DNA from: Paragonimus skrjabini miyazakii
Taxonomy: Eukaryota; Platyhelminthes; Trematoda; Plagiorchiida; Troglotrematidae
Reading direction: 5' to 3'
DNA length: 64,000 bases
NCBI GenBank assembly: GCA_014338405.1
Contig: JTDE01000162.1
Span: 117,193 to 181,192 of the forward strand
The notes beneath the pieces are model-generated. The model did no database searches, was not told the DNA's origin, and saw nothing but the letters and a program-made list of their open reading frames with translations. Numbering within the stretch: position 1 is the first letter of the stretch; each line of letters begins with the position of its first letter. A program made the position numbers and the translations under genes. Below are positions 25,898 to 37,545 of the stretch, one piece after another.

Positions 25898-26689
25898 ATG
25901 CTTAAAAACGTTGGAGGCTAAACGTTGTGAGAAGACCGTTTTTACGTCATACTTATTGACGGTTGTATTGGAAGTAAGTCAGGCCTCACGTCGGCGTACC
26001 AATTTGACTGCTGACAACTTCTAGCGAGGAAAAACTTAAATAGATCAAGGTGTGTAGATTTCAGGTGCCCTGGAGAAATCCTAGTGTGATTACCTGCTGT
26101 CACAGCACTTTCATGGAATGTTTCATGTATGACAATATAGTTGTTGCACGTCACTCTATCCAAAAGTCACAATAATTGATCACCTGCTATAGTACACAAA
26201 CACACGTATAGTCTATCAGAGGTTAACAAATAAGCATATTTGTAACAAATACGTCACAGGAAATTTGCAATATTTAACTGCCCCGTTGGTGAATATGTAC
26301 ACAGCAGGAACCCCCATCCCTTCCAAATCATGCATCGAGGAGGCTTGAAGTGGTCTCGCATTGCAGATTCTGTCTGTGAAGACAATATTCTAGGTCAAGC
26401 AGTCCATTTAGGCAGTCTCCAAAACTGTTGGGCTTTCCCTGCATGATGGATCACTGTAGCACCTGCCACCGATTGTGTGTGCACTGTTTTTCAGTGAAGA
26501 ACCGCAACAGATGTGTAGTTGAATAGTACAAAGAAAACGTAAAGCTCACGAGATGAACTCATTTCATACAGTTTTCAATCGCAAACCTGCAATACTTAAA
26601 AATGGGAATGTACACACAGTTAACTGATAACAAGTTACTAATTACTGGTGGTTTTCTAGGGTCACCTTGACCATGGTTAGGAATATCAG
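25898..26689. other. No gene recognised; possible decayed 5' part of PLE
   Basis: This is the region upstream of the reverse transcriptase remnant. I looked for the earlier RT motifs in all plus frames and found none that I could align, so the element is either 5' truncated at about 26690 or decayed beyond recognition. Confidence 0.4.
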
Positions 26690-27292
26690 GTGATGGTTAT
26701 AAACAAGCTGACGGATGGGCAGCGAGAAGCCCACTGAGTGCACTGCTTGCAGGTAATTTCAAGGCAAAACTGGAACCATAAGCGTCAGAGGCAATCGAAC
26801 AGATTGTTTTTTTACAAGGGATACTTGGATGATATCCTGATAAACGCGAAAGATCAGGATCAACTTGAAAACCATTTGGTCAGGGTTAACTCACTCAATA
26901 CCAACAGTTGTTTTAGGTGTGAATATTTAAAGGATGATTTAATGGCATTTCGTGATGTGTTAATTAGCAAAAAGTCAGATGGAACGATGAGTCATGCAAT
27001 ACATTGAAAACATACGCGGACCGGACGGTATATTGAATTCATCAGCTAATCGGCGATGTATCGTGAACGGTCTCTAGTTTGACCGTTGTTCTTCAGAGCT
27101 AGTAAAACATGCACGACCAAGACAACAGAGGAAAAATTACGATTATTGAAAGGTTTCGTGCTCGAATAACTGTCCGGACACGTTCATCGAGCATCACAAC
27201 CAAGTGCACGTCCATAAGTAGGCCCAATCTACCGTACGGAAGAAGACGGTTTTCATTGGGTTACCCTACAGAGTTCACAGGTCGTTTCGATA
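26690..27292 (+). mobile_element. Penelope-like element remnant: reverse transcriptase core
   Basis: This is a broken fragment of a Penelope-like retroelement. In order it shows GYKQADGWAARSPLSALLAG (RT motif around the fingers/palm, normally DGxxMGSPLxxLLA) and KAKLEP. After a stop and a frameshift it shows the catalytic YLDD at 26822-26833, CEYLKDDLMAFRDVLI, and K-x-TRTGRYIEF with in-frame TGA and TAA. It continues with MYRERSLV, a frameshift, NNCPDTFIEHH, and TVRKKTVFIGLPYR, where the match stops. This is the palm, thumb and start of the linker of a PLE RT. The GIY-YIG endonuclease that should follow is missing. At least four disabling changes make it a dead copy. Confidence 0.85.
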
Positions 27293-28510
27293 GATGTATT
27301 TAGCATGCACAGTTGAGTTAGCTTCTCTGCGGTAAACAAGATAATGTTTTATTGAAGATAAAGTATGGGTTATTCGGTTGTGTAGAAGTGGTACGTCATT
27401 CATTAAAGCTTTCTTCTTGTTGTCAGCTTTGGCAAGTAGTATAACTCGGAAGGGGAAACTAAACTTCTTGGCAGGAAAGGATGTTGTCCGCGAACAGATT
27501 ATTTAACTGCTCGTCTGCAAATACGTGAATCCGTCCCTCGGTTATGTTTTGGACTGAGGAAGACATGATTAAAAATCCAGAAAACAAGCAAATAGGGCAG
27601 CTGAAGTCAAACGCAAACATTTTGGTGCAAATAGTGTTCAGATTCCTAATTTCCATCAGAAAAACATCATTCTCAATACTAGAATGCTCAATGGAGTTCC
27701 ATATTTAACAGATGATTTTTTAAAAAATCTGCGTTTATGCAAATGTCATGAACTTCAGGATAACTTAATTTAGTTTGGCACTGAGATATTATTTCGATTA
27801 GCATCATGATGTTCCGTGGTAGCAAGTACCAGCTGCTAATTCCTTAGCTAGGTTGACAAGAGAATAGAGAAGCAACAGACAGCGCGCTTTGCCTGCCTGG
27901 CTATTTTCGTGTCTTATTATCAAGCGGATGGCTGTGCACTTCCGTTTTCCCCCATCGTTGATTCTGACAATACATTTAAGATGGTGATTACAATTCATGA
28001 GTCACGGAATATCTTCCATACAATTGCAGTGCCGTGTGCATCACGTGAAGTGATCTACATGATGGGAGACTTTAAAAACCAGAATGGTGTCTTCACTCGT
28101 TTCACATTTGTCATTCCATTCCCTCTCAACGGCAATTAATGTGTTGTTGCGTGAAAATTTCATTTAAAGTTCATGTAGATTGTTAAACAGCATTGGAAAT
28201 GAAACAAAATGTTCGCTGAACTTGTCTTTAGATAAACAGTTCAGCAGCTTCGAGGGAACGAATGATAACATCGACAGGTCCGGCTCAAAGTGGTAAACAA
28301 GGGTTTGTGATGGTAGATTTTATTATGCAACATGGGATCCAATGTAAAGAACGCTGGTTTTGAGAAAATGGAATAGTATGCTGAGCAATAAGAATGATGT
28401 GATTGAACAACCTCAATGAGGAACGTGGTATATTCAGCTTTGAATGATCCGACTATTTGAGGCATTTCATATGTGACCACATTACCGATTTCACTCTATC
28501 TTCAATCCAG
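27293..28510. other. No supported gene; one open frame 27853-28139 (+)
   Basis: The open frame at 27853-28139 follows an AG-ending tract (CTTAGCTAG) and is 95 codons long, but such lengths arise by chance here. It shows no recognised motif, and a minus-strand frame overlaps it. Confidence 0.35.
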
Positions 28511-28671
28511 TCATTAGTGATTGCAGGCAATGACGTTCTCAAACCTGTTCACAAACGAATTGATTGGCATGAAACAAATAACTTATTCAATTGTTTCCAG
28601 CGAGCTTTTATTCTTGTACCGTTAAAGATTTGTCAAGTAAACATCCGTTTTCAAAATTCTACCACTGGCTG
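28511..28671 (+). CDS. Candidate internal exon, unknown protein
   Basis: The best splice-site pair outside the GTPase gene. A pyrimidine-rich acceptor (TTTCACTCTATCTTCAATCCAG, ending at 28510) precedes 161 bases that stay open in one frame and end at a consensus donor G/GTGAGT (GT at 28672-28673). The exon would begin in phase 0 and end after two bases of a codon. The peptide reads SLVIAGNDVLKPVHKRIDW, then FNCFQRAFILVPLKICQ. No family was recognised and no neighbouring exon was linked. A chance coincidence of signals in 64 kb is quite possible. Confidence 0.28.
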
Positions 28672-31600
28672 GTGAGTTATGATGGCGTGGTATGGCTTTT
28701 GTGTAACCGTAATCCATAATTATATGTGAGTTTGAAAAGCGCCTTCAGGGAACACTGCTGTACCTACACATATCTAAATACATATGCATATATAAATATG
28801 TATACATAAACCAAGATTCACTAAGGAAATAGGCTATATAGATTAACTCTTTTTAGGATGGAAAATCAGACCTCAACTCAAACTGAAGATGTGAAACCGT
28901 AGCAAAGGCAATAAAGGCCAACACATAGCTTAACAAGGGGTTTCGGTCGAAGAAAGTGGGGATTAAAAGTGGCAAAGAGAAAGGATTGGTTTGCGATGAA
29001 TCTGGGTTTGAAAGATTAGATTCATGTACGGGCAGGTAAAATACTCCCACGAAATGACAATGTGCACACATTTCTGGTTTCAGAATACGGGTGAAGATAA
29101 TCTAATTTCTGCTCAGAAGGCAGAGTCACCCTTCTCTTGACAAGTTGCAGAGGAATGCTTAGGTTACCCGGTCACCCTGAGGGAAGTCACAATATAGCTT
29201 GTTCACTTCGGTTAGTAAATCTAAGTTCAAAAGTGCTCAGCAAGTTGAACTAGGCGAACTTATGACAATGTATGGCCGTGAAGTTGTCATCACCTATGCG
29301 TGAGGTTTTGCTTATATAAAATTTAGATCAACATTTACGCAAGTCATCAACTCAAAATAAGAAAGAACGAGCGTTAATCAATAATAGATTAACTACTGCC
29401 CGCGGTCAATAACATGGTGCAAATCCCCAGTACACATTTTGAAGATCACTTCAAAATTACATTCGATTTTATTACGAGATCCGTCTGATTCCATATACAA
29501 CTTTTCGCTAGATACACTTATGATGTATGAGAATGATTTAACAAATGGTAATTTGTGTGAATTCCAGGGAAATCTAGGAAGGCAGTGAGCTTTCTAAGAT
29601 CGTGAACAGAACACAAAAATGTTTTCTTACCGACTAAACACGACTCCGTTTGTGGTAAGAGTAAACCATCTTTCTGTGCTCCTCGTAACTACTTTGTTAG
29701 GTGAACAGGTGTTTTGTTCATTATGAAACGTAGCATAAACTGGATGAACTTACTTCACTATGTCAATTGAAATTGAAGTATAATTTGTGAACATGCTTTG
29801 ATCGTTCAATCTGAATATCAATAATTCGATTGAAAGTTATGAAACGGTGGCTGTCTTGCCCATTTGTGATTTGGTTAACTATGATGAAGTGCCTAGAAAT
29901 CTTCTTGAAGAAACCATTTGCTTACGTCAGATATTTGGGTAAAATCGGCAGCGGAGCAAACCTCGTATTCTTGAAACAGTTGGAAGCTTCTATCTTCACA
30001 ATTTGTTCGGTTGTATTACCAATGTAATTGGCTATCTTTTTAAACTTTGAAGCGTGTAACTGGTGAAATGTAGCACTTAGTCCCCGAGATATGTGATTAT
30101 CCTGCATTTACTAGGTAAGTATAAGCTGAATTGCACCCAATGTTCATGTTAGTGCTGTGCCTAACTATCAGATGAGATGTTCAGGTGTATTGTCGCTTAT
30201 TGATCGATGGATGTATTCAGTGTACTATTTGTTACAACATGATTTCAGTACCTCCTATTTGTGGATGCTGAACCCACGAAAACCATGAAGCAGGTGCCAT
30301 TTCCAAAAAATATCGTTCTGATGTTAAGCGATTGTATGTTACATAGATGATTCCGGTTATGATGGCCTCATGTTAGCTACTTAAGTCAAGCTTATTATGA
30401 AGTTTGTATAATGATAATCTTGCAGATTACTAAAAATGTGACGGTTAAGTGGATTCAAGGTTTGTTAGCGTGCTTCAAATTATGGACAGTCTAACAGTGT
30501 GCAATCATATCACGTTAGCTGACAACAACGACTTAACCTGGACCATTGATGCTCAATACCATCTTACTTACGTCGGTCGATTTGCAGTCCGTCGCTCATG
30601 GATAACGTTTGCAACCACACTGGTTTAGAGTGCGTTACTGGTATACAGTAGCTAATTTATAACCATGATTACAGTTTGATCACTCGTGTATATTATCCAA
30701 ACCTGAAACACTTTTGAAAATCATCGTCTTGTAACTTTCCACACCAATTCATGCGAGACAATTTTCTCCGATTTATTAAACGAGCCACCTATATGCAAAA
30801 ACATAGACATTTCGCAGTATGCGTAATACCTAATTAAAGATGAAATTAACTTCAAGCTCACTAAGGAAAGCTGAACATTGATCGAAGTAATGCTCGTGAT
30901 CTCAGTCACCTCGTTAACTCTTAGTTCCTTTTATTAGATTACCACATTGACTTAAACGTAGGAGATATTATTAGAAACCAATTACACAGCCTATCTGAAG
31001 ACACTGAGTTCATTTAATGACTGTTACTGGGTTATCCAAATGCAGAGATGGCTGCAAGTCACAAAATGATCAGTAAACGAAACAACTTTCAAACTTATCT
31101 GTGAAATAGTTGACCAGCTGAAGTCCTGCAATGAGCTGTGACTCGTCTCATGGAGTGGAGTACAGGTACAATTATAAAGCATTATAATACACGTGGTTGA
31201 CAGATCAAGTGTAATGACTGGGGTTCTGATAAACTGTGCAACTGATAACCACAGCTACTTCAAAATGGTTAGTGTATCTGGATTAGAATCTAATCATTTT
31301 TGAACAGTGTCTGGACGGCTGTCGGGCAATAATATGAACGTTTGGGGAATTAACTTCTGTTCTTTTCCACCTGAGGATTTAGCTACATTCCGGCCAAAGT
31401 AGTGAAAACAATTCGGAAGATTTCGCTGGAACAAACAAGGCGGATTGAAAGAGGAGTGGATGCAGTGCTTCAGTACGAAACGGTTGATTGCTCTCTTGTC
31501 AAAAGACGTACAATAACGTTGTATATAAGCAAGTGGTCAGTTTCATTGATCCAGAATTATAAATCAGATTTCATGATACTACATCATTTCCCCTAAGTGA

Positions 31601-32563
31601 CCGTTCCTTCTACTATTACCAGCCAGCATTTCCTGTTCATCTAGCTTGTTTCTTATGAGGGTATCCGTCTTGTTGAATATCGGTTTTTGTGCCCTCCGCA
31701 TTCCCAAACTCTTCTAATAATGCTGCAAACTGAGCATCGACTGATGAAAAAAGTGAATGTAACATCATACGTATTTATGCTGCATACAGCATCTTACTGT
31801 TAAATCCAATACAATCTTATTATGGACAAACAATGAAGTGAGTTGTTTCTTGAATAAGTGAATATTCTCCGTATCTCATTTTACAACCCTACCAAATTGG
31901 AAATGTAGCGGTCTGAAACTGCAGTGTCCATTCGAGTGAAAGTAAATTTGCTATCGCGGATTAAGGTAGCATTTTTCGTACTCATTTTCATGAGTGGCCG
32001 TGACAGCCTCCATACCCAGCAACCCACAGTCATGTCAACCTGAAAACCTATAATGCATTCTTTGATCGTCAGGCATAATGATCTTAGATCAGAGGGGCAG
32101 ACATTTAATTTCCGAAATTTATGGAGTAACTCATTTTATCCAAATGATAGATAACGATGAAAAGTATAAACAAATAGTTGATTTGACATACGTTTTTATG
32201 ACAAAACTTGTTAATATCTTTATGTGCTAATTAGGAAAATCACAATCTTTCTGTGGAAGCATCTTACCTTGTACAATCAAAAGGACACACGTCGATGATT
32301 TCGCTTCAAATTGGAACGAGAGAAGAAATTCACTTTCAGTTGGATATAGTTTTGCAGCCTTGAAGCAGGTCTCTGCGAAATGCATCAATAACTTCATTTT
32401 GATCACTATTAAGAAGAATAGACAATGTCACAGCAGACAGATCCTCAAATTATAACCTTGGCGTGAAAAACCTAAAAACAACAGTAACATCTAGACAAGG
32501 CTCGCGACAGTCATGTTGCCAACAGTCATACAGTAAGTGTTCAATTTGAATCGGTTTTTGTAG
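28672..32563. other. Non-coding stretch, no gene recognised
   Basis: Only short open runs with no domains. A self-complementary AT-rich patch lies near 28769-28806. Nothing else was recognised. Confidence 0.5.
28769..28806. repeat. AT-rich, partly self-complementary patch
   Basis: Runs of CATATATAAAT and ATACATATGCATAT make an imperfect palindrome. Simple sequence; no function is assigned. Confidence 0.5.
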
Positions 32564-32788
32564 TCAACGTTTCCCTCGGATAAGGTGTGCCTGGGAACCA
32601 CGGTAAAGAATAATGTGGAAATTTTTGCGTACGGCACTGTTTCCGACTGCGGCCGGAAAGCACAACCAACAATAGACGTGAAGAAATCAAAAAACAGAAC
32701 AATGAAAACCCGCGAATTTGTTCTCGTTGAGGACAATCCAGTGACAGTTCTTAGTCTGGCATTTATCAGTTTGTTCAGTTCAACGTGA
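32564..32788 (+). CDS. Candidate terminal exon, unknown protein
   Basis: A strong acceptor (TCGGTTTTTGTAG, ending at 32563) is followed by 74 codons open in phase 0 and then TGA. The peptide has KVCLGTTVKNNVEIFAYG, a Cys, an NRT sequon, and a hydrophobic end (VTVLSLAFISLFSST) that could resemble a GPI-anchor signal. Base composition is nearer to coding than the flanks. A longer 128-codon frame on the minus strand (32491-32877) overlaps it, so strand and reality are both unsure. No family was recognised. Confidence 0.25.
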   Translation, partial: STFPSDKVCLGTTVKNNVEIFAYGTVSDCGRKAQPTIDVKKSKNRTMKTREFVLVEDNPVTVLSLAFISLFSST

Positions 32789-34984
32789 TTTGCCCCTGAC
32801 AGATAGTTCGGGATATTAATGGCGGTCGACCACGTGATTTTCACACACAGCTGTCTCAAACCGTTGGCTATGCACAACCTTTTCTAGACATGCACGGCAG
32901 ATGCGTGATATTACTAGTTAAGAACGTAATTCCAGAGAAGAGTTGTTTGAAGACGTGAAGCAAGAAAATCGATGAGCATATCAACTGAACCAAGCAGCTA
33001 GTGGTCTTCCGTAGGAAAAACGGATGACTCGTGGATGTGCCTAGACCAAACATTACGAGGTACTGTGCTAGTTATCGACATTAGATATCATGTTACCTGA
33101 ATTGTCGAAAGCTAAAGATCTCACTAACAATGGTCTGCGCACTGCCTTGTCATATTGAAGCAGAGGATTAAGCGAGCTATTTGACTGTGTTCGGTGCGCG
33201 TTATACATTATACCCTTGGCGTTCTCTGCTGTATGAGTTCAACATATTGCACGTGTGGGCATAAATGAGACTAAATTCCATCTGCAACAGAGCAGAACGA
33301 CGAAAAGGATACCGCTTCAAATAGCGCGATGACAGTTGGCTAAACCAAAGACGATACTTACGCGGTTAGCATACATATTGGATCAGAGTAGAAAAGTGAT
33401 TAGCTTGAGGTACATATTCTTCTGTGGGAAGGGCTAACAACGGCAGTGAAAAAGCACGAAGAGGTGTCCACTAATGCAGGGAAACTCATGCGATTTATCC
33501 CATATTATCCGATCAAAGTGAAACTGAGGCAGTTGTCAGCATATTTTTAGATTAACATGTTGGGGCTTGATTTTTGAAGTCGAATGTTTACAGACGCCAG
33601 ACGATTTTATGTACATAATTACAGACAAATACTGACCACAGTCCACGCACTGAGGCGTTTTGCTGCTAATACTTTCCGAAGAAAAACCGAAATGCTAAAA
33701 GACAACAGATCGTCGGCGTTCATCATGCAAAACCGCATCATGTGCAACTACGGGAAACGTTGTACGTCTTCGGAAAGACACTGGTGTAATCGTTTACCGA
33801 CGGGCAACAACAACGTGGGTTAGTGACATAATATACGAGATCTATTCCGGATAAACCAATGGTGTTCTGTCAGGCCTCAAATGTTTGATTTGCTACAAAC
33901 ATCCAATTTCAGCAGGCAAAATTCATACAGTAGAAAGCACTAGATCTACTTTATCTTAAAATTGCAATTCTTTAGATAATCGGAGCTCTATTCTAATTCT
34001 CGAGGACAAGGTGAACAAACTGAAATTAATTTGAGAGAAGCTCGTAAGTTGGCATCCTAGCCTGGCCTGTTCGATACGGAATACCGCCTATGAATGATCA
34101 CGTGTGTCAGACATACGATGTCAGCAAAACAAAATGACTTGATTTATTGTGTAAAGTACCAGAAAGACCGTTGTAGAAATGTTTGTTAGTATAGATGAGC
34201 ATGTTAGAAAAGTCTACCTGAGAAACAGACTTAAGACAACAAACATACCGTCAGCATTCAACAGGGTAAGATACTACTTCGTTTATCACAAATCACAAAA
34301 TATCCTGTTTTCTGAGAACTGAGGAATTTGTCAGTCCGAAATTTACATAAGCTCGCATAACATGGACAGCTCACTGTCCATGTCATAGTCAATGGGATAA
34401 CAACCTTGGGGGGACGGTACAAAATTAAATTAATCTGAATGGAAAGACAAACACGTTTACAACGATACTGACCGTATGCTGCCGGGAAGGAAAGGCATTT
34501 CACTAAAAGTTATTCGAGCTGGTTCACTATAATACTTATTCAGTCACCAAGCGAAGACAAAACGTCTCGCAAACACTGATGTAATACATCCACAGACAAT
34601 GCTATTTACCGCCGTAAGCCTGCGTCTACATTAAGGAATATTCAAACTGGAACATAACAATAACCCAGCGTCACGGAATTTACAAACGCTTATGAGGGTG
34701 ATCAACACAGGATAAAATGTAATTCTGAGAGACAAGACGGGTGAATGAGCTGTGATAAGATGATAGACAGTGGAATAGTAAACTGTGGCAGTGTTCATTT
34801 AGGGTGACTGTCATGAAAATCGCGAAGGTGAGGAGACCACCGTTTCTCCAGATGAGATGTAATCGTGAACAGTCTAGTCTAAATTGGAAGAATCGACCAG
34901 ATCAGTATGTTAAGAGGCGGCAAATGTTCTACTAGCTGACGCATAAAGCAATACCGGAAGACCATAGATTTTACATCAAGGCTT
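32789..34984. other. Non-coding stretch, no gene recognised
   Basis: Short open runs only (for example 33584-33823 plus, 34258-34503 minus) with no motifs I recognise. No repeats were identified. Confidence 0.5.
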
Positions 34985-35119
34985 AGCTACCTGCCTGCGA
35001 CTGTGTCTCAAGAAATCTGCCGCAGGATCCAGCGGAGTGGCTGGTCCAGCGAGAGTTCACAAACGTGAAGTTCCTGTCTTGTTGACGCAGTCGCTCGGAT
35101 AATCGAGCGTTTGGCGCAT
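34985..35119 (+). repeat. tRNA-like repeat, left part at assembly gap
   Basis: The last 45 bases before the gap parallel the tRNA-like repeat at 51.9 kb. Shared features are AAACGTGAAGTTCCTG (against AAATGTGAAATTTCTG there), then a D-arm-like GCTC-GGATAATC-GAGC, then GTTTGGCGCAT. The sequence from about 34985 to 35050 is G+C rich and probably belongs to the same repeat. Confidence 0.5.
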
Positions 35120-35219
35120 NNNNNNNNNNNNNNNNNNNNNNNNNNNNNNNNNNNNNNNNNNNNNNNNNNNNNNNNNNNNNNNNNNNNNNNNNNNNNNNNN
35201 NNNNNNNNNNNNNNNNNNN
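35120..35219. other. Scaffold gap (100 N)
   Basis: Exactly 100 unknown bases, the conventional size for a gap of unknown length. The true distance is not known. Confidence 0.99.
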
Positions 35220-35275
35220 TGGGCATGCTGCTTCTGCTGTTGGTTTGAATCCAGCCATAGTTCACAGCTTTCACA
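35220..35275 (+). repeat. tRNA-like repeat, right part at assembly gap
   Basis: Starts TGGGCATGCTGCTTCTGCTG and continues into a T-arm-like GTTGG-TTTGAAT-CCAGC with a pol III B-box-like GGTTTGAATCC. This is the counterpart of 51972-52008. Together with 35086-35119 it would make one tRNA-like unit interrupted at the anticodon arm. Confidence 0.55.
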
Positions 35276-37009
35276 ACTGCGTCCTATTTTTATAGTAAAA
35301 TATCAGAAAAGAGGTTTTTTGTGTGAAAACGTTGATATAATAATAGCACTGATTTAGTGATGGTTTACATATGTACCCTTCCGCTCAGTCAGATCCCTTG
35401 AATCTAAGACTTGTTCAAACGGAAGAAAGTCCTAAACTACTCCTAACCGTGGTTACTGAATGGTAATTTAATGTCAAACGACAGTGTTTGAGAATTTATG
35501 GAACAGGAAGTTCCTGGGCTCTGCCTCTTGAACCAGTTGACATTGTCCTGTGTGGAAGATTAGTCTTTGGTTTAGTCATAGGTTATCTATGTGAACCTGG
35601 GCTCGTAGTCTGCCAGTGTACATCGGAATGGTCTAGAAGCTCATGCCCTGCAGTAACGCTACCAGATGGCAATCGGTGAGTGAAATATTCACAAGGGTGC
35701 AACCTTCGTCCCTAATAGAGTTCTTGCGGAAAGTTTCGTGGTCGATGAGTACATCCATTTATATCATCCCCTAAGCTAGATGTGTTGGTTAATCTCCGTA
35801 TATCTTCTTGTTTAGTTGTTTTAGCCTTGCATATTGATGTATAAGTTAAGAATGGTTTTTAGTACAAACCTGAAGAAACGAAGTCGACATGTGTGTAGTC
35901 CGTAACTGCTTTGGCTATCTTGAAGAATCAGATGAAGATTCCAGGTTCCTTAGCTTGTTTTAACCGACCAGTTAGCCAGAGACTATGCGCAGTGATTTGG
36001 AATGCATTCTCGGTGGGCGAATTCAGTGGACGAGTGATCTCGGATAAGATGAAGATGATAACAACCGATAATGCTATGCCAGAGTGGTTTCGATTATTTT
36101 CTTTTGAGGCAAACATAACATCTCCCAACAAAACAAGACTGCAATACACGTACCCTACTGAAAATGCATGGCTACGTTTCTCGTGGAAGCAAGGTTTTGA
36201 AATAGGTAGTTTTCAGCACTCACCTCAATTCATTTGCGTACTGCTGGGGACTATAGGTTTGACCACCAATTAGACTCTTTAATTAACCACAACGGCAATT
36301 CCCGTTAGGTCTGAGTTGTGATAGTTTAGAATGAATTTATTTTGTGGAAAAGAAGATAAGTGCACACATCCTGACTAAATTGACCGTGTGAAAATTGCAC
36401 ATACTTTTGATGATTTATTCAAAGATTTAGAACTTCATCCTCAATGAAGAAAATGCCGAGTTTTCGAAAAATTATGGTTTTATCACTTTTGTGGCCAAAT
36501 ATAATGATGTATCAGGAATAATCCTACTAATTCTAAATTGTTCTCAACATAAATGTTTTTGAAGTCATGGTTACTTTCAAGAAGATTGTATTAACATCAC
36601 CAGATCACTTTGGTGTGAAGTGAAATAAACAGTGAACACACACATGTCGTTTCGATCTGGAAACTTTGACAACAGATTTTTACTGAAGCAGAGAAGCAGC
36701 CCAAACAGAGACAAACTCGGGTTGATTGAAAAGCCACCCACCAATAGACAACAGAACTAACATTATCAGCAGAAAAAACGTTTAAATTCAAAAGAGTGAA
36801 TGCGGGCATTCGTTGAAAACTATTTCGCCGAGCGATTTTTCCGCCTAAGATCAATGTGGGCACACATATTTTGTTACACCAGCATACTTCGTTTGGAGCT
36901 CGACCTTTGTTTTGAGTTTATTTCTAAATCAACGCAACAATGATCATTCTTTGCCATATCGGTTCGTGTGACTGACGAGAGCACCAGTAGATGTCAAGCG
37001 AAACGAAAG
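35276..37009. other. No supported gene; open frame 35911-36273 (+)
   Basis: The 120-codon frame at 35911-36273 has no ATG near its start and no recognised domain, and a minus-strand frame (35928-36149) overlaps it. Length is within chance expectation. Nothing else was recognised in the stretch. Confidence 0.4.
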
Positions 37010-37545
37010 AAGATGATATAATTCGATCTTCTGTTTTTAGGTGACGACTGGTCAGCAGTGACAAAAAGACGTCTAACAGCTGATGTATCAAAATCCAATA
37101 ACACTGTAAAACGATGTATAGTACAATGAACCAAGGCCTTACCAGTCTCCTCGGCTACAAACAAACAGCCTACGTCTGTCATACCCCATTGTTTATACAA
37201 ATATTAATGTAGTTATAGTATGAGCTACATAGGGAGGATACACTGACGACTATTTTCTCATATCAAGGAGCATGTTCCCAAGTGGCTGGAAAAACAAATA
37301 GACAAGCCAGGTGCGTGCATAGATGCTGACGGATGGTACCCAACATCATCAATAGCGAAAGACAATCCAAACAAGATAGAGTCAAGAGCTGGGACGCATT
37401 TTCTGTGATTTTTCGAAGCCAACGAAAACGCATCCTTCAGTTTGCTGAGGCTTTGGCTATCAGACGTTATAATCCCCCCTGTGTCTTCAAAACAATTTGT
37501 ATTGACGTTGCGACTGCCCTGGTAGTCAGCCTCCCCATGTGTTTA
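37010..37545 (+). mobile_element. Penelope-like element remnant: endonuclease and C-terminus
   Basis: This is a second broken PLE copy. In order: DLLFLGDDWSAVTKRRL (the conserved LPFxGDxVSKLIxRRL linker), NTVKRCIVQ, a stop, TKALPVSSATNKQPTSV, PHCLYKY, and then the GIY-YIG core as SMSYIGRIH followed by a stop. It continues with IKEHVPKWLEKQI, PTSSIAK, a frameshift, and AFSVIFRSQRKRILQFAEAL, AIRRYNPP, with an end reading VVSLPM where PLEs usually end in LPW. The catalytic-domain match follows the known PLE gene order. The reverse transcriptase part is absent. Several stops and at least one frameshift make it inactive. Confidence 0.85.

Noticed and set aside
26281..26640. Possible 5' extension of the PLE reverse transcriptase
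   Set aside because: None of the earlier RT motifs could be aligned in any frame.
32491..32877. 128-codon minus-strand frame with VELNKLINARLRT, similar to the PLE linker before the endonuclease
   Set aside because: The following sequence shows no GIY-YIG or other PLE motif in any frame; the likeness is one short stretch.
35911..36273. 120-codon open frame
   Set aside because: Starts with TTG only, no domain, and a minus-strand frame overlaps.
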